From NCBI RefSeq assembly GCF_004363095.1, contig NZ_SNYO01000003.1:310001-374000 (forward strand): DNA of 64,000 nt. The letters run 5' to 3'. This document shows positions 7,962 through 15,141 of the stretch, piece after piece. Source of the DNA: Actinomycetospora succinea. GTDB lineage: Bacteria > Actinomycetota > Actinomycetes > Mycobacteriales > Pseudonocardiaceae. Below the pieces are notes generated by a model. The model had not been told where the DNA came from. It saw only the letters and a program-made list of their open reading frames with translations, and did no database searches. A program made the position numbers and the translations under genes. Numbering within the stretch: the stretch's first letter is position 1; each line of letters begins with the position of its first letter.

Positions 7962-8815
7962 CGTCGGCCCCAGGCCTGCTTCGTCGAGCGGACGAGCCGG
8001 TCCTTGAGCTCGCGGGTGTGGCGGCGGCTCACGGGCAGCTCGGCGACGTCGCCGCCGGTGCCCAGCCGCACGACGTACCCGGAGCCCGCGAGGCGCAGCT
8101 CGGTGATGAGCGGCAGCGCGACGAGGTACGAGCGGTGGATGCGCACGAACCCGGCGTCCGACCAGCGCTCCTCGAGCACCGAGAGCGGTATGCGCACGAG
8201 GTGGCTGCCCTCGGTGGTGTGCAGGCGCGCGTAGTCGCCCTGCGCCTCCACCCAGCGCACCGTCGAGCGCTGCACCAGCTTGGTGGTGCCGGCGAGCTCG
8301 ACGGGGATCACCTCGTCGTCGCTCTCCTCGTCGGTGGCGGGCTCGACCGGCACGGTGGTGCCGCGCGAGGACAGGATCCGCGACAGCGACGCGTACAGCC
8401 GCTCGGGGCGCAGCGGCTTGAGCAGGTAGTCGACCGCGCCGACGTCGAACGCCTCGACCGCGCGGTCGTCGTGCGCGGTGACGAACACGACCGACGGCGG
8501 GATGACGTAGCGGGACAGCACGTTCGCGAGCTCCAGCCCGTCGAGACCCGGCATGCGGATGTCGAGGAAGAGCACGTCCACGTCGGACTGCTTGGCGGGG
8601 GCCGGCAGGCCCGCCGGCGGGGTGCCGCCCGAGAAGCCGCCGAGATCGACCCGGTCGCCACCGGTGAGGATCCGCAGCGCCGAGATCGAGTCGGATGCCC
8701 GCAGCACGGTGCCCACCCGTTGATCCTGCTCGAGCAGGTAGGCGAGCTCCATGAGCGCCGGTTCTTCGTCATCGACGGCGAGGACCACCAGGCCGTCGTT
8801 CTCACTCGTGTTCAC
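7958..8815 (-). CDS. LytTR-type response regulator
   Basis: 285 residues from the GTG at 8815. The receiver domain has the acidic pair D15/D16 (VDDEEPA) and the phospho-acceptor D85 in LFLDIRMPGLDG, with the conserved Lys in YLLKPLRPER. The C-terminal ~100 residues are a LytTR DNA-binding domain (VRWVEAQGDYARLHT, FVRIHRSYLVALP). About 30 extra Gly/Pro-rich residues sit between the acidic pair and D85. It is coupled (4-nt overlap) to the symporter-partner and symporter genes, which it probably regulates, as BtsR and YpdB regulate carboxylate transporter genes. The likely kinase is encoded at 12604-13806. TATCGT (8858-8853) upstream is a fitting -10; a start at 8821 is also possible. Confidence 0.88.
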   Translation of the reverse strand: MNTSENDGLVVLAVDDEEPALMELAYLLEQDQRVGTVLRASDSISALRILTGGDRVDLGGFSGGTPPAGLPAPAKQSDVDVLFLDIRMPGLDGLELANVLSRYVIPPSVVFVTAHDDRAVEAFDVGAVDYLLKPLRPERLYASLSRILSSRGTTVPVEPATDEESDDEVIPVELAGTTKLVQRSTVRWVEAQGDYARLHTTEGSHLVRIPLSVLEERWSDAGFVRIHRSYLVALPLITELRLAGSGYVVRLGTGGDVAELPVSRRHTRELKDRLVRSTKQAWGRR

Positions 8816-8852
8816 TGCCACGCCATCCTGCCCAGCCGAGGTTCCCGCGTCC

Positions 8853-8858
8853 ACGATA
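8853..8858 (-). promoter_or_regulatory. Candidate -10 element for the LytTR-symporter operon
   Basis: On the minus strand TATCGT lies about 32-38 nt before the two candidate GTG starts (8821 and 8815). It makes the more distal in-frame GTG at 8878 unlikely as the start, because that codon would lie upstream of the -10. The surrounding 8816-9014 interval (199 bp) holds no gene that I can support. Confidence 0.4.
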
Positions 8859-9014
8859 GGACCCGATCGGCTCGCCACCCTGCCGTGGTCCGGCGCGTCG
8901 CCCCAGCGAGCCGGTGTTCTTCGCGGGTGTGCCGCGTCCGGACCACCCGTTCGGGGGGTGCCGATTGGGCCGGCCGATCGACGTCCACGGAGATCGACTC
9001 GCCCTCCGAGCCCG

Positions 9015-9362
9015 CTACGCCGTCCCGGGATCGGCGCGGAACCCGCCCGCGGCGTCGGCGTCGGCCTGCTCCCACGCGGTGGCGCTCTCGCGCACCGCGC
9101 GGCGCAGCTCGGCGAGCTCCGCGGCGAGGGTCCGGGCGGCCGGCACCGTGTCGGACGTCACCAGATCCCGGTACCAGGCGGCGATCGCCGCGTTGTCCTC
9201 GCCGGTGCCCACCGCGAGCGACTCGGCCGCCAGCCCGTCGAGCGCCGCCTGCGCCTCGGTGACCCCCTGCTCGAGGGCGTCGACCCTGCCCGCGAACGCC
9301 CGGGTCTCGTCCGGGCGCATCGAGGCCTCGCCACCGCCACCACCCTCGCCGGGCGTGCTCAT
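9015..9362 (-). CDS. Small helical ESX-associated protein of unknown function
   Basis: 115 residues: a Gly/Glu-rich N-terminus, then helices rich in Ala, Glu and Leu (RAFAGRVDALEQGVTEAQAA, TLAAELAELRRAVRESATAW), consistent with a helical hairpin. I do not recognise a named domain. The ATG at 9362 overlaps the stop of the EspG-like gene (ATGA) and has GGAAGGAG 8 nt upstream. As the third gene of a PPE/WXG-like, EspG-like operon it is probably a substrate or chaperone partner in ESX (type VII) secretion; this rests on position only. Confidence 0.65.
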   Translation of the reverse strand: MSTPGEGGGGGEASMRPDETRAFAGRVDALEQGVTEAQAALDGLAAESLAVGTGEDNAAIAAWYRDLVTSDTVPAARTLAAELAELRRAVRESATAWEQADADAAGGFRADPGTA

Positions 9363-10108
9363 GCGGTGCTCCTTCCGGACGGACGCGGCACGGCTGCGTC
9401 GGTCAGCACGGTACGGACGTCGGCCAGCAGTTGTCCGCCGGTTGCGGGAACCAGCAGCGACGGGCGCGGGGGCTGCGGCGGGCGCAGGACGTGGCGGCCG
9501 CGGGGCCCGTCGAGCCAGCACAGGGGCGCGGCGACGCGACGGGGCACACCGTCGCGGCGGTCGGCGACGCCGGCCTGCGAGACGGCGGTGACGGAGGCGA
9601 GGAGGTCCTCGGCGACGTCGCGGGCCCGCGCCGACCGCTGGGTGGTCGGCAGGTCCGCCGGCGCCGTGCCCGCCGGCACGGGCACCGGCGGCCCCTGGCC
9701 GGGCGGCACGGGCGGGACCAGCGAGAACACCGCCTCGGCGAGCCCGTCGGGGGCGCACGGCGCAACCCGCACCGGCGCCTGCGCGTGCTCGGGGGACTCG
9801 AGCAGCGCCGCCGTGCGGCCGTCGGTGACCGCCACCGCGGCGAGGGGGGCGCTCGCGTCCCGGCGGACGAGGTCGACGGCGACCGCCCAGCCGGCGACGG
9901 CCTGCCCGGCGTCGAGGAGCATCCGGGCGGGCGCGGGCTCGAGCAGGCCGCGGGCGCGCAGGGCCTGCTCGGTGGCCGTGCGGTGGCGCCGGGCCTCGGC
10001 GTCGGTCTCGGCGGACCAGTGCACCGGGCGCAGCGGGTAGGGCCACCCGGCGCCGCACTGCTCGAGCACCCACAGCAGTTCGTGACGGTCGAGAACGACA
10101 CCGCTCAC
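9359..10108 (-). CDS. EspG-family ESX (type VII) secretion-associated protein
   Basis: 249 residues from the GTG at 10108, which overlaps the upstream stop by 4 nt. The opening VLDRHELLWVLEQCGAGWPY is characteristic of the actinobacterial EspG family, and the rest has the expected alternation of short strands and helices (VAGWAVAVDLVRRDASAPLA, LLADVRTVLTD). EspG proteins are cytosolic chaperones that bind the helical tip of PE/PPE-type substrates and keep them soluble for export. The gene directly upstream encodes a PPE/WXG-like protein, the expected client. No EccA-E, MycP or other secretion-machinery gene is in the window. Confidence 0.75.
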   Translation of the reverse strand: MSGVVLDRHELLWVLEQCGAGWPYPLRPVHWSAETDAEARRHRTATEQALRARGLLEPAPARMLLDAGQAVAGWAVAVDLVRRDASAPLAAVAVTDGRTAALLESPEHAQAPVRVAPCAPDGLAEAVFSLVPPVPPGQGPPVPVPAGTAPADLPTTQRSARARDVAEDLLASVTAVSQAGVADRRDGVPRRVAAPLCWLDGPRGRHVLRPPQPPRPSLLVPATGGQLLADVRTVLTDAAVPRPSGRSTA

Positions 10109-11598
10109 CGGCTGTCCTGCTCCCCGATGACCGGCGGGGTGACGAGACGGCGCGCGTCGGGGTCGTCGGACGGGTCGCGCCACGGGTCGGCGTCCACGAG
10201 GTACTCGGGGTGGCGCACGCCGCCCGGCCCGCCCGTGGGCTCCGAGGTCGTCGCGGCGGCCGTCGGCGGGATCATCGGGACGTCGTGGCTGGACGAGGCA
10301 GGGCTCGGGCCCTGGTGCACCGGGCCGGGAGCGTCGGAGGTCGGCGGCGCACCGACACCGACCGACGGGCCCGCGAGCGCCGGCCCGGTGGGGCCCGCAC
10401 GTCCGGTCGCCGGGGCGTCCCCGGCAGCGTCCCCTGGGGCGTCCCCGATGGCGTCCTGCGCGGCCTCCGGGGCACGGTCCGGGGTCCGGCGGTCCCGGCG
10501 CTCGTCGCCGTCGTCCCGGCGGCGCTCGGGCGGACGGGCGGCGCCGCCCGCGAGACGGTCGGCGGCCGTCGGCGCCACCGGGTGGGCGGGTGCCGGCGAC
10601 CTCGGCGCCGACCCGGGGGCGGGCCCTGGCGTGCCCCCCGGTCCCGCCGTGCCCGGACCGCCGCGCGGGGGCCCGCCCGGCGCCCCGGGCCGCGGCACAC
10701 CGCCTAGCGGCACACCGGGCCCGCCCGGCCCCGGAGGACCGCCGAGCAGGCGCGAGACGAACCGGCCGACCGTGCCGGGGCGCGCTGCTTCCGGCGGGAC
10801 GGCTCGCGCCGCCCCGGGAGCGGCCGCGCCGCCCGGGGACGCACCCGGCGCCCGGCCCGGCGCGCCCGCGGCCGCCGCCGCACCCGGGGATCCGGCGGGC
10901 GCCGCGGCCCGCGCGAGCACCCCACCGCGGCCCGGTGGCGTCCCCGCGCCGGCACCCCCGCCGCCCGGCACCCCGCCGGGCCCGGCCATCGCGCCGCGTG
11001 CCGTACCGCCCACCTCGGGGGCAGCGCCCACCGAGGTGCGCCCGGCGAGGCCGTCGACCGCCGACGGGGCGCCGCGGGCGGCCAGCCCGGTCTGGTCGAG
11101 GTAGGCGCGGTAGGCGCCCTGGGCGGCGCGCTCCTCGGCCTGCGCCGCCTGGAAGGTCCCGAAGCCGTCGGCCGGGCCGCCGGTGGCCAGCGCGCCGGCG
11201 AGGCCGGGCGTCGCGGGCGAGGTGCCCAGCACCGGCAGGGCCGGCGCGCGCGGGGGCCCGACGAGCGACTGGACGCGCGCGAGGGCGTCGCGTACGCCCT
11301 GGAGGCTGCCGGCCTGCCCCGTGACGGCGTCCCCGAGGCGGCTCATGCGGGCGACGAGCGTGCGCACGTGCGAGGCGGCGGCCTCGGCGTCCCGACCCCG
11401 CCAGGAGGCGCCCAGCTGCCCGTGGGCGCGCTCGAGGCGCTGCGCGGCGGCCCGGAGCTCCTCGCCCCGTGCGGCGTGGCGCAGGCGCGCGGAGTCGAGC
11501 GCGGCGGGGTCGGCGCCGTCGTGGATCCAGCGGTGGATCAGCTCGTGGCTGATGACCGAGGTGTCGCGACCGCCCCACGGGACGCCGGGGACCGGCAC
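10105..11598 (-). CDS. PPE/WXG-like ESX substrate with long Pro/Gly/Ala-rich tail
   Basis: 497 residues from the GTG at 11598, chosen because GGGAGG lies 9 nt upstream. Residues ~15-120 are a helical hairpin with SWRGRDAEAAASHVRTLVAR, a WXG-type turn followed by a second helix; a further helical segment (FQAAQAEERAAQGAYRAYLD) follows. The remaining ~300 residues are Pro/Gly/Ala rich and end in an acidic motif with RLVTPPVIGEQDSR, a C-terminal pattern seen in ESX-linked proteins of this order. It is probably secreted or surface-exposed through an ESX system. Its stop overlaps the espG-like start. The tail's extreme GC makes many false open frames on the other strand. Confidence 0.72.
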   Translation of the reverse strand: MPVPGVPWGGRDTSVISHELIHRWIHDGADPAALDSARLRHAARGEELRAAAQRLERAHGQLGASWRGRDAEAAASHVRTLVARMSRLGDAVTGQAGSLQGVRDALARVQSLVGPPRAPALPVLGTSPATPGLAGALATGGPADGFGTFQAAQAEERAAQGAYRAYLDQTGLAARGAPSAVDGLAGRTSVGAAPEVGGTARGAMAGPGGVPGGGGAGAGTPPGRGGVLARAAAPAGSPGAAAAAGAPGRAPGASPGGAAAPGAARAVPPEAARPGTVGRFVSRLLGGPPGPGGPGVPLGGVPRPGAPGGPPRGGPGTAGPGGTPGPAPGSAPRSPAPAHPVAPTAADRLAGGAARPPERRRDDGDERRDRRTPDRAPEAAQDAIGDAPGDAAGDAPATGRAGPTGPALAGPSVGVGAPPTSDAPGPVHQGPSPASSSHDVPMIPPTAAATTSEPTGGPGGVRHPEYLVDADPWRDPSDDPDARRLVTPPVIGEQDSR

Positions 11599-11633
11599 GG
11601 TCCACCACCTCCCGGGAACGCCCTGACCCGCCG

Positions 11634-11639
11634 AGCGTA
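11634..11639 (-). promoter_or_regulatory. Candidate -10 of the ESX-associated operon
   Basis: TACGCT on the minus strand, about 36 nt before the GTG at 11598, in the 68-bp gap behind the sppA-like gene. It would give a leader containing the GGGAGG ribosome site. Confidence 0.4.
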
Positions 11640-11666
11640 GGTCCGACCGGGCGGATGTGGGGACCG

Positions 11667-12551
11667 TCAGAGCCCGAAGCGGCTCCACAGCGCACGGTGC
11701 TCGACCCAGTCGAGCGCCGAGCCGACCGGATCGGTCATCGCGGCCGGCGGGGTGAACGGCGCCGCGATGCCGCCGAGGCCGAGGCGCGCGAGCAGCGGGC
11801 GGCGGGGCTCGACGGTCACCGGGTCGGCGTCCGGGAAGCGGCGGCCGAGCACCTCGCGGGCCGTGCCCAGGTCGTCGATCAGGCCGCGCTCCCGGGCCTT
11901 GCGCCCCGTCCAGACCTCGCCGGTGAACAGGTCCTCGGACTCGACCAGGGCGGCCCCGCGCCGCGCGCGCACCCACTCGATGAACATCTCGTGCAGCTCG
12001 CCCTGCATCCCGAGCAGCCACTCGACGTCCTCGGACTTCTCGGGCTGGAACGGGTCGAGGCGCGCCTTGTTCTGGCCCGCGGTGTGCAGCCGGCGCTCGA
12101 TCCCGTAGCGCTCGATCAGCCCGGTGAGCCCGAAGCCGCCCGAGACCACGCCGATCGAGCCGACGAGCGACGTCGGGTGCGCGTAGATCTCGTCGGCGGC
12201 GCAGGCCAGCCAGTACCCGCCGGAGGCCGCGACGTCCTCGCAGAACGCCAGCACGGGGACCTCGTGCTCCTCGGCGAGCCCGCGGATGCGGTCGGCGACC
12301 AGCGCGGACTGGGTCGGCGACCCGCCCGGCGAGTTGATCATCAGCGCGACGGCCTCGACGCGGTCGGCGGTGAAGGCGCGGCGCAGGGCGTCCTCGACCG
12401 TGGTGATGTTGATGACCGCCCGCGGCACCGGGCCGCTGGTCGCCGCGATGACGCCCTGCAGGCGGACCACGCTCACCGTGCGCTGGCCCGTCGCCGCCGC
12501 GAGGGGACCGGGCAGGACCGAGGACAGGGCCGGGCCGAAACGCAAGCTCAT
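11667..12551 (-). CDS. S49 family signal peptide peptidase (SppA/SohB-like)
   Basis: 294 residues. The S49 Ser-Lys dyad is in place: S110 in DVAASGGYWLACAADEIYAH and K162 in AGQNKARLDPF. The oxyanion segment INSPGGSPTQSA and the motif SLVGSIGVVSG are also present. It would degrade cleaved signal peptides or other membrane-associated peptides. It is the short one-domain form. No obvious transmembrane helix is seen at the N-terminus, so membrane association is uncertain. The ATG at 12551 is chosen over the GTG three codons earlier because TAGCGT lies 7 nt upstream of the ATG, giving a leaderless transcript. Confidence 0.88.
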   Translation of the reverse strand: MSLRFGPALSSVLPGPLAAATGQRTVSVVRLQGVIAATSGPVPRAVINITTVEDALRRAFTADRVEAVALMINSPGGSPTQSALVADRIRGLAEEHEVPVLAFCEDVAASGGYWLACAADEIYAHPTSLVGSIGVVSGGFGLTGLIERYGIERRLHTAGQNKARLDPFQPEKSEDVEWLLGMQGELHEMFIEWVRARRGAALVESEDLFTGEVWTGRKARERGLIDDLGTAREVLGRRFPDADPVTVEPRRPLLARLGLGGIAAPFTPPAAMTDPVGSALDWVEHRALWSRFGL

Positions 12552-12558
12552 GGCCTCC

Positions 12559-12564
12559 ACGCTA
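12559..12564 (-). promoter_or_regulatory. -10 element of a leaderless promoter for the S49 peptidase gene
   Basis: TAGCGT on the minus strand, 7 nt before the ATG at 12551. It lies in the gap after the histidine kinase gene, so the peptidase can be transcribed on its own. Confidence 0.55.
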
Positions 12565-12603
12565 GCCGCCGTCCCGGTGATGCCGAGATCAACCGGGTGT
12601 CCG

Positions 12604-13806
12604 CTAGACGCGAACGCCGGCCCGGAACTTGGGGACGCGCAGGATGATCTTCGTGCCGGCGCCGCGCTCGGTCTCGACGACGAGGCCGTAGTCGGGGCCG
12701 AACGCCGAGCGCATCCGGTCGTCGACGTTGCCGAGGCCGACGTGGGCGCCCGAGAGGTGGGCGTCGCGGTTCTCCTCGGTGAGCGCCTTGGGGTCCATGC
12801 CGACGCCGTCGTCCTCGACGATGATCGTGCACTCGGCGCCCGAGTCCTCCGCGGTCAGCGAGACCGTGCCGCCGCCGGGCTTGCCGGACAGCCCGTGGCG
12901 CACGGCGTTCTCGACCAGCGGCTGCAGCGCCAGGAACGGCAGCACGACCGAGAGCACCTCGGGCGCGACCTGCACCTTCACGTGCAGCCGGTTGCCGAAG
13001 CGGGCGTGCTCGAGGGCGAGGTAGCGGTCGATGTTCTTGAGCTCGTCGGCGAGCGTCGTGTACTCGCCGGCCTGCCGGAACGAGTAGCGCGTGAAGTCGG
13101 CGAACTCCATCAGCAGCTCGCGGGCCCGCTCCGGGTCGGTGCGGATGAACGAGGCGACGGTGTTCAGCGCGTTGTAGATGAAGTGCGGCGAGATCTGCGC
13201 CCGCAGGGCCCGGACCTCGGCGCGGTTGAGCCGGGCGCGGGACTCGTCGAGGTCGGCGAGCTCGAGCTGGCTGGACACGTACCGGGCGACCTCGGCCGAC
13301 GCGCGCAGCAGCACGGGGCCCGGGGTGTCGGCGCTGACCGCGGCCAGCGTGCCCGCGACGTTGCCGTCCACCTCGAGCGGCACGACGACGATGCCGCGCA
13401 CCGGGCAGTCCTGGGAACCGCACTCGATGTCCTTGCGGCTGGCGACCTGCTGGCGCCCGGTGCGCATGACCTTCTCGGCGTACTGGCGCACGTCGAGGCT
13501 GTGGTGCTCGGCCTCGCCGTCCCACGCCAGCGGGACGCAGTCCGAACCGGTCATCGACAGGGCCTCGGTGTCGAGCAGCGTGCGCAGGTAGGGCACCGCG
13601 AACTGCGCCGAACCCTCGGAGAGCCCCTCGCGCAGCGCCGGCGCCGCCAGCGACACCGTGTGGAGCGTGGAGAACGTGGCGCGCTCGAGCGGGGAGGCGA
13701 ACTGGTTGCGGCGCTTCACCCGCCGGTAGACCAGGACCGCGATCACCAGCGCGATCGCCACGCCGACGGCGGCGACCACGCGCGGATCGGTCAACCAGCT
13801 GGGCAC
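12604..13806 (-). CDS. LytS/YpdA-type sensor histidine kinase
   Basis: 400 residues from the GTG at 13806. There is one N-terminal transmembrane helix (~10-27), a GAF-like sensor region (~60-190) containing a Cys pair (DIECGSQDCPVRG), then the His_kinase domain with the phospho-acceptor in RALRAQISPHFIYNALNTV and an ATPase domain with LQPLVENAVRHGL (N-box), VEDDGVGMD (G1) and GAGTKIILRVP (G2). This kinase class works with LytTR regulators; the only one in the window is at 7958-8815, in an operon with a carboxylate symporter. BtsS and YpdA sense pyruvate, but those have several transmembrane helices whereas this one has a soluble sensor. The start lies 5 bp after the glycosylase stop. Confidence 0.88.
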   Translation of the reverse strand: MPSWLTDPRVVAAVGVAIALVIAVLVYRRVKRRNQFASPLERATFSTLHTVSLAAPALREGLSEGSAQFAVPYLRTLLDTEALSMTGSDCVPLAWDGEAEHHSLDVRQYAEKVMRTGRQQVASRKDIECGSQDCPVRGIVVVPLEVDGNVAGTLAAVSADTPGPVLLRASAEVARYVSSQLELADLDESRARLNRAEVRALRAQISPHFIYNALNTVASFIRTDPERARELLMEFADFTRYSFRQAGEYTTLADELKNIDRYLALEHARFGNRLHVKVQVAPEVLSVVLPFLALQPLVENAVRHGLSGKPGGGTVSLTAEDSGAECTIIVEDDGVGMDPKALTEENRDAHLSGAHVGLGNVDDRMRSAFGPDYGLVVETERGAGTKIILRVPKFRAGVRV

Positions 13807-13811
13807 GGCAC

Positions 13812-14672
13812 CTATTTGACCAGACGCGACAGGCGGCGGTCCGCCAACGCGCGACCCTGTGTCTGGCAGGTGGGGCAGTACTGGAACGACCGTTCGGCGT
13901 ACGAGACCTCCCGGACGGTGTCGCCGCAGACCGGGCACGGCAGGCCGGTGCGGGCGTGCACGCGCATCCCGGAGCGCTTCTCCCCCTTGAGACGGGCGGC
14001 GTCCTGGCCCACCGCGCGCTCGACGGCCTCGCTCAGCACGCCGACCATCGCGGCGTGCAGCCGGTCGACCGCCTCGGCGTCGAGCTTGCCCGCCGACGCG
14101 AACGGCGACAGCTTCGCGACGTGCAGGATCTCGTCGGAGTAGGCGTTGCCGATGCCGGCGAGGACCTGCTGGTCGGCGAGCAGCGTCTTCAGGCGCTCGG
14201 AGCGCCCGGCGAGCAGCTCGCCGAACTCGGCCCGGGAGATCGCCAGCGCGTCGGGCCCGAGCTTGGCGACGCCCGGGACCTGCTGCGGGTCGTCGACGAG
14301 GTAGACCGCGAGGCGCTTCTGGGTGCCGGCCTCGGTGAGGTCGAACCCCGGGCCGCCCACGGTCTCGAGGTGCACGCGGAACTCGAGCGGGCCCTTGCCG
14401 GGCTTGGGCGGGGTGGCCGAGGCCTGGTCGTGCCAGCGCAGCCAGCCGGCCCGCGACAGGTGCACGACGAGGTGCAGGCCGTCGAGCTCGACGTCCAGGA
14501 ACTTCCCGTGCCGCGACGCCCCGGTGACCAGCCGCCCGACGAGCGCCGACACCGGCGGGTCGAAGGTCTTGAGCACGGTCATGCTCGCGACGTCGACGCG
14601 CGCGACGGGCCGGGCGAGCGCGTGCGTGCGCAGGTGCTCGGCGAGGGCCTCGACCTCGGGGAGCTCGGGCAT
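13812..14672 (-). CDS. Fpg/Nei family DNA glycosylase/AP lyase
   Basis: 286 residues. The N-terminus MPELPEVEALAEHL gives the catalytic Pro (after Met removal) and Glu; the H2TH region includes LADQQVLAGIGNAYSDEILH; and the C-terminal zinc finger has CPVCGDTV and YCPTCQTQGRALADR. It excises oxidised bases and nicks the abasic site (base excision repair). Whether it is Fpg (MutM), which prefers 8-oxoguanine, or a Nei-type enzyme for oxidised pyrimidines cannot be decided by eye, so no symbol is given. The start is 1 bp after the stop of the upstream membrane protein gene. Confidence 0.92.
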   Translation of the reverse strand: MPELPEVEALAEHLRTHALARPVARVDVASMTVLKTFDPPVSALVGRLVTGASRHGKFLDVELDGLHLVVHLSRAGWLRWHDQASATPPKPGKGPLEFRVHLETVGGPGFDLTEAGTQKRLAVYLVDDPQQVPGVAKLGPDALAISRAEFGELLAGRSERLKTLLADQQVLAGIGNAYSDEILHVAKLSPFASAGKLDAEAVDRLHAAMVGVLSEAVERAVGQDAARLKGEKRSGMRVHARTGLPCPVCGDTVREVSYAERSFQYCPTCQTQGRALADRRLSRLVK

Positions 14673-14673
14673 G

Positions 14674-15129
14674 TCAGCTCACCGGCTGCAGCGGACTGTC
14701 GGCGTACGCGGGCGTCGCGCGGGTCTCGAGGCTGCGCACCGTCTGCATCATCTCCTCGCGCGCGGCCGCGGTGCCCCGCACCCAGCCCACCCAGCGCTCG
14801 GGCGCCGACCCGTCGGACCCGCCCGGGGTCTCGGCGACGAGCGTGCGCGGGCGCCGCAGCACCCACCGGCCGGGGAAGAACAGGAAGATCGCCAGCAGGA
14901 TCAGCCAGACCCAGATCGGGACGACGACACCCTGGCTGCCCGTGAACCACCACGCCAGCAGCGCGACCCAGAGCAGGCCCATGATCGAGACGATGCCGAT
15001 GGCCGCGAGCCGGCCGCCCTGCATGTCGTGCTCGAAGTCCTCACCCGTGGCGGGGTCGATCCACTCGAGCTTCTGGCGCACCATCCACTGCCGTCCGTCG
15101 GCGGCGCGCACGATGCGGATCCGGGCCAT
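14674..15129 (-). CDS. Two-helix membrane protein of unknown function
   Basis: 151 residues. An N-terminal soluble segment (RIRIVRAADGRQWMVRQKLE) is followed by WIDPATGEDFEHDM and two adjoining transmembrane helices (IGIVSIMGLLWVALLAWWFT and PIWVWLILLAIFLFFPGRWV), then a cytoplasmic tail with APERWVGWVRG. I do not recognise the family. The context is an operon with the Fpg/Nei gene, 1 bp away. The ATG at 15129 has TAGAGT 6 nt upstream, a leaderless promoter overlapping the stop codon of the upstream ligase gene. Confidence 0.7.
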   Translation of the reverse strand: MARIRIVRAADGRQWMVRQKLEWIDPATGEDFEHDMQGGRLAAIGIVSIMGLLWVALLAWWFTGSQGVVVPIWVWLILLAIFLFFPGRWVLRRPRTLVAETPGGSDGSAPERWVGWVRGTAAAREEMMQTVRSLETRATPAYADSPLQPVS

Positions 15130-15135
15130 GGGCCC

Positions 15136-15141
15136 ACTCTA
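15136..15141 (-). promoter_or_regulatory. -10 element of a leaderless promoter that contains the ligase stop codon
   Basis: TAGAGT on the minus strand, 6 nt before the ATG at 15129. Its first three bases are the TAG stop of the acyl-CoA ligase gene, so one hexamer serves both as translation stop and as promoter core. Confidence 0.55.

Noticed and set aside
7958..8878. Upstream GTG at 8878 as the LytTR start
   Set aside because: A plausible -10 (TATCGT, 8858-8853) lies downstream of this codon, and the added residues are not receiver-like.
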